DNA of 64,000 nucleotides from Prorocentrum cordatum (lineage: Eukaryota; Sar; Dinophyceae; Prorocentrales; Prorocentraceae). The number at the start of each line of letters is the position of its first letter. The first letter of the stretch is position 1. The DNA lies in the NCBI GenBank assembly GCA_963575745.1, contig CAUYUJ010020248.1, forward strand, positions 67,001 through 131,000, written 5' to 3'. The translations under genes were made by a program, and so were the position numbers. The notes beneath the pieces were generated by a model, which saw only the letters and a list, made by a program, of their open reading frames with translations, had not been told where the DNA came from and did not search any database. Positions 63,967 to 64,000 of this stretch are shown here, piece after piece.

Positions 63967-64000
63967 GTGCTGTGAATGCTCGTAGAAGTGCGTGCGTTCG

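Larger units (their letters stand above)
61090..64000 (-). mobile_element. Decayed non-LTR retrotransposon (family 2), extends beyond window
   Basis: A minus-strand LINE with, in order: an endonuclease tail (SHMDCILIDRACRTIVLDAH, SDHQAV at about 63843); a linker helix (IIVIFEDLKKLTGRTAKHKY); RT fingers and palm (NYRPIAI, AVDFKTAFDCISH, GVKQGDPLSS, FADN); a thumb (HPDKTNILANGTRLQ, STKYLGMKL); and a C-terminal region (TKRKMIRIIAGIGQRR, GLEPWAQFIRRATHAA, WRFEDKFVQY-like TWQRFEDKFVQYAVDHH). Several frameshifts, an RT deletion and a TGA show that it is dead. The 3' end runs into a GGAGGTCG/GGTGGGAGG minisatellite at about 61.09-61.31 kb. The 5' part lies outside the window. Confidence 0.9.

Overview
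The window looks like nuclear DNA of a GC-rich dinoflagellate. The main evidence is two near-exact genomic relics of the 22-nt dinoflagellate spliced leader (38472-38493 and 44027-44048, both on the minus strand). Supporting evidence is a high GC content, very low gene density, one long intronless gene, several decayed non-LTR retrotransposons and a very large load of tri-nucleotide microsatellites and minisatellites. A high-GC genus such as Prorocentrum would fit, but the sequence alone does not fix the species. There is a 100-base N gap inside a (GT)n tract at 31324-31423.

Only one gene looks intact: a 687-residue ORF on the minus strand (27650-29713). It has an N-terminal membrane anchor, a VWD-like beta-rich domain and a C-terminal part resembling TOD1/MUCI70 (DUF616) glycosyltransferases. 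A second, probably multi-exon, locus on the minus strand (about 7.2-10.4 kb) encodes acidic, cysteine-rich and coiled-coil segments. One coiled-coil exon there is duplicated next to a 1.5-kb (CGA)n expansion. At 19.1-20.3 kb is a frameshifted Rep/superfamily-3-helicase-like pseudogene. At 42.4-44.0 kb an ORF region with membrane segments and several reading-frame breaks follows a spliced-leader relic and looks like a retroposed mRNA.

Mobile elements: three non-LTR retrotransposon copies lie on the minus strand. Two belong to one family: 34.9-38.2 kb (N-terminal region plus endonuclease) and 38.9-41.9 kb (endonuclease tail, reverse transcriptase, CVFGC tail). The third is a different LINE (about 61.1 kb to the window end) with a clear RT core but frameshifts, a deletion next to the catalytic motif and a nonsense codon. 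A hairpin MITE-like family occurs at 12.9, 15.7-15.9, 46.3 and 56.2 kb. Two unrelated foldback elements lie at 46.8 and 48.0-48.2 kb.

Repeats make up most of the rest: CTTGGG/CCCAAG minisatellites with segmental duplications (2.5-5.2, 24.0-25.7, 34.2-34.6 kb), an ~89-bp satellite (0.9-1.6, 26.2-26.5, 27.1-27.3, 31.0-32.0 kb), a composite ~82-bp plus ~75-bp satellite (14.2-14.8, 16.8-17.1, 53.3-53.5, 60.0-60.8 kb), a 73-bp repeat (50.4-50.8 kb), a 12-bp GTTGGCTGCCTC repeat (20.9-21.9 kb), a four-copy ~130-bp dispersed repeat (49.8, 58.2, 58.5, 59.0 kb) and long trinucleotide tracts. No tRNA, rRNA or CRISPR was recognised. Most open frames in the window are by-products of high GC content or microsatellites.
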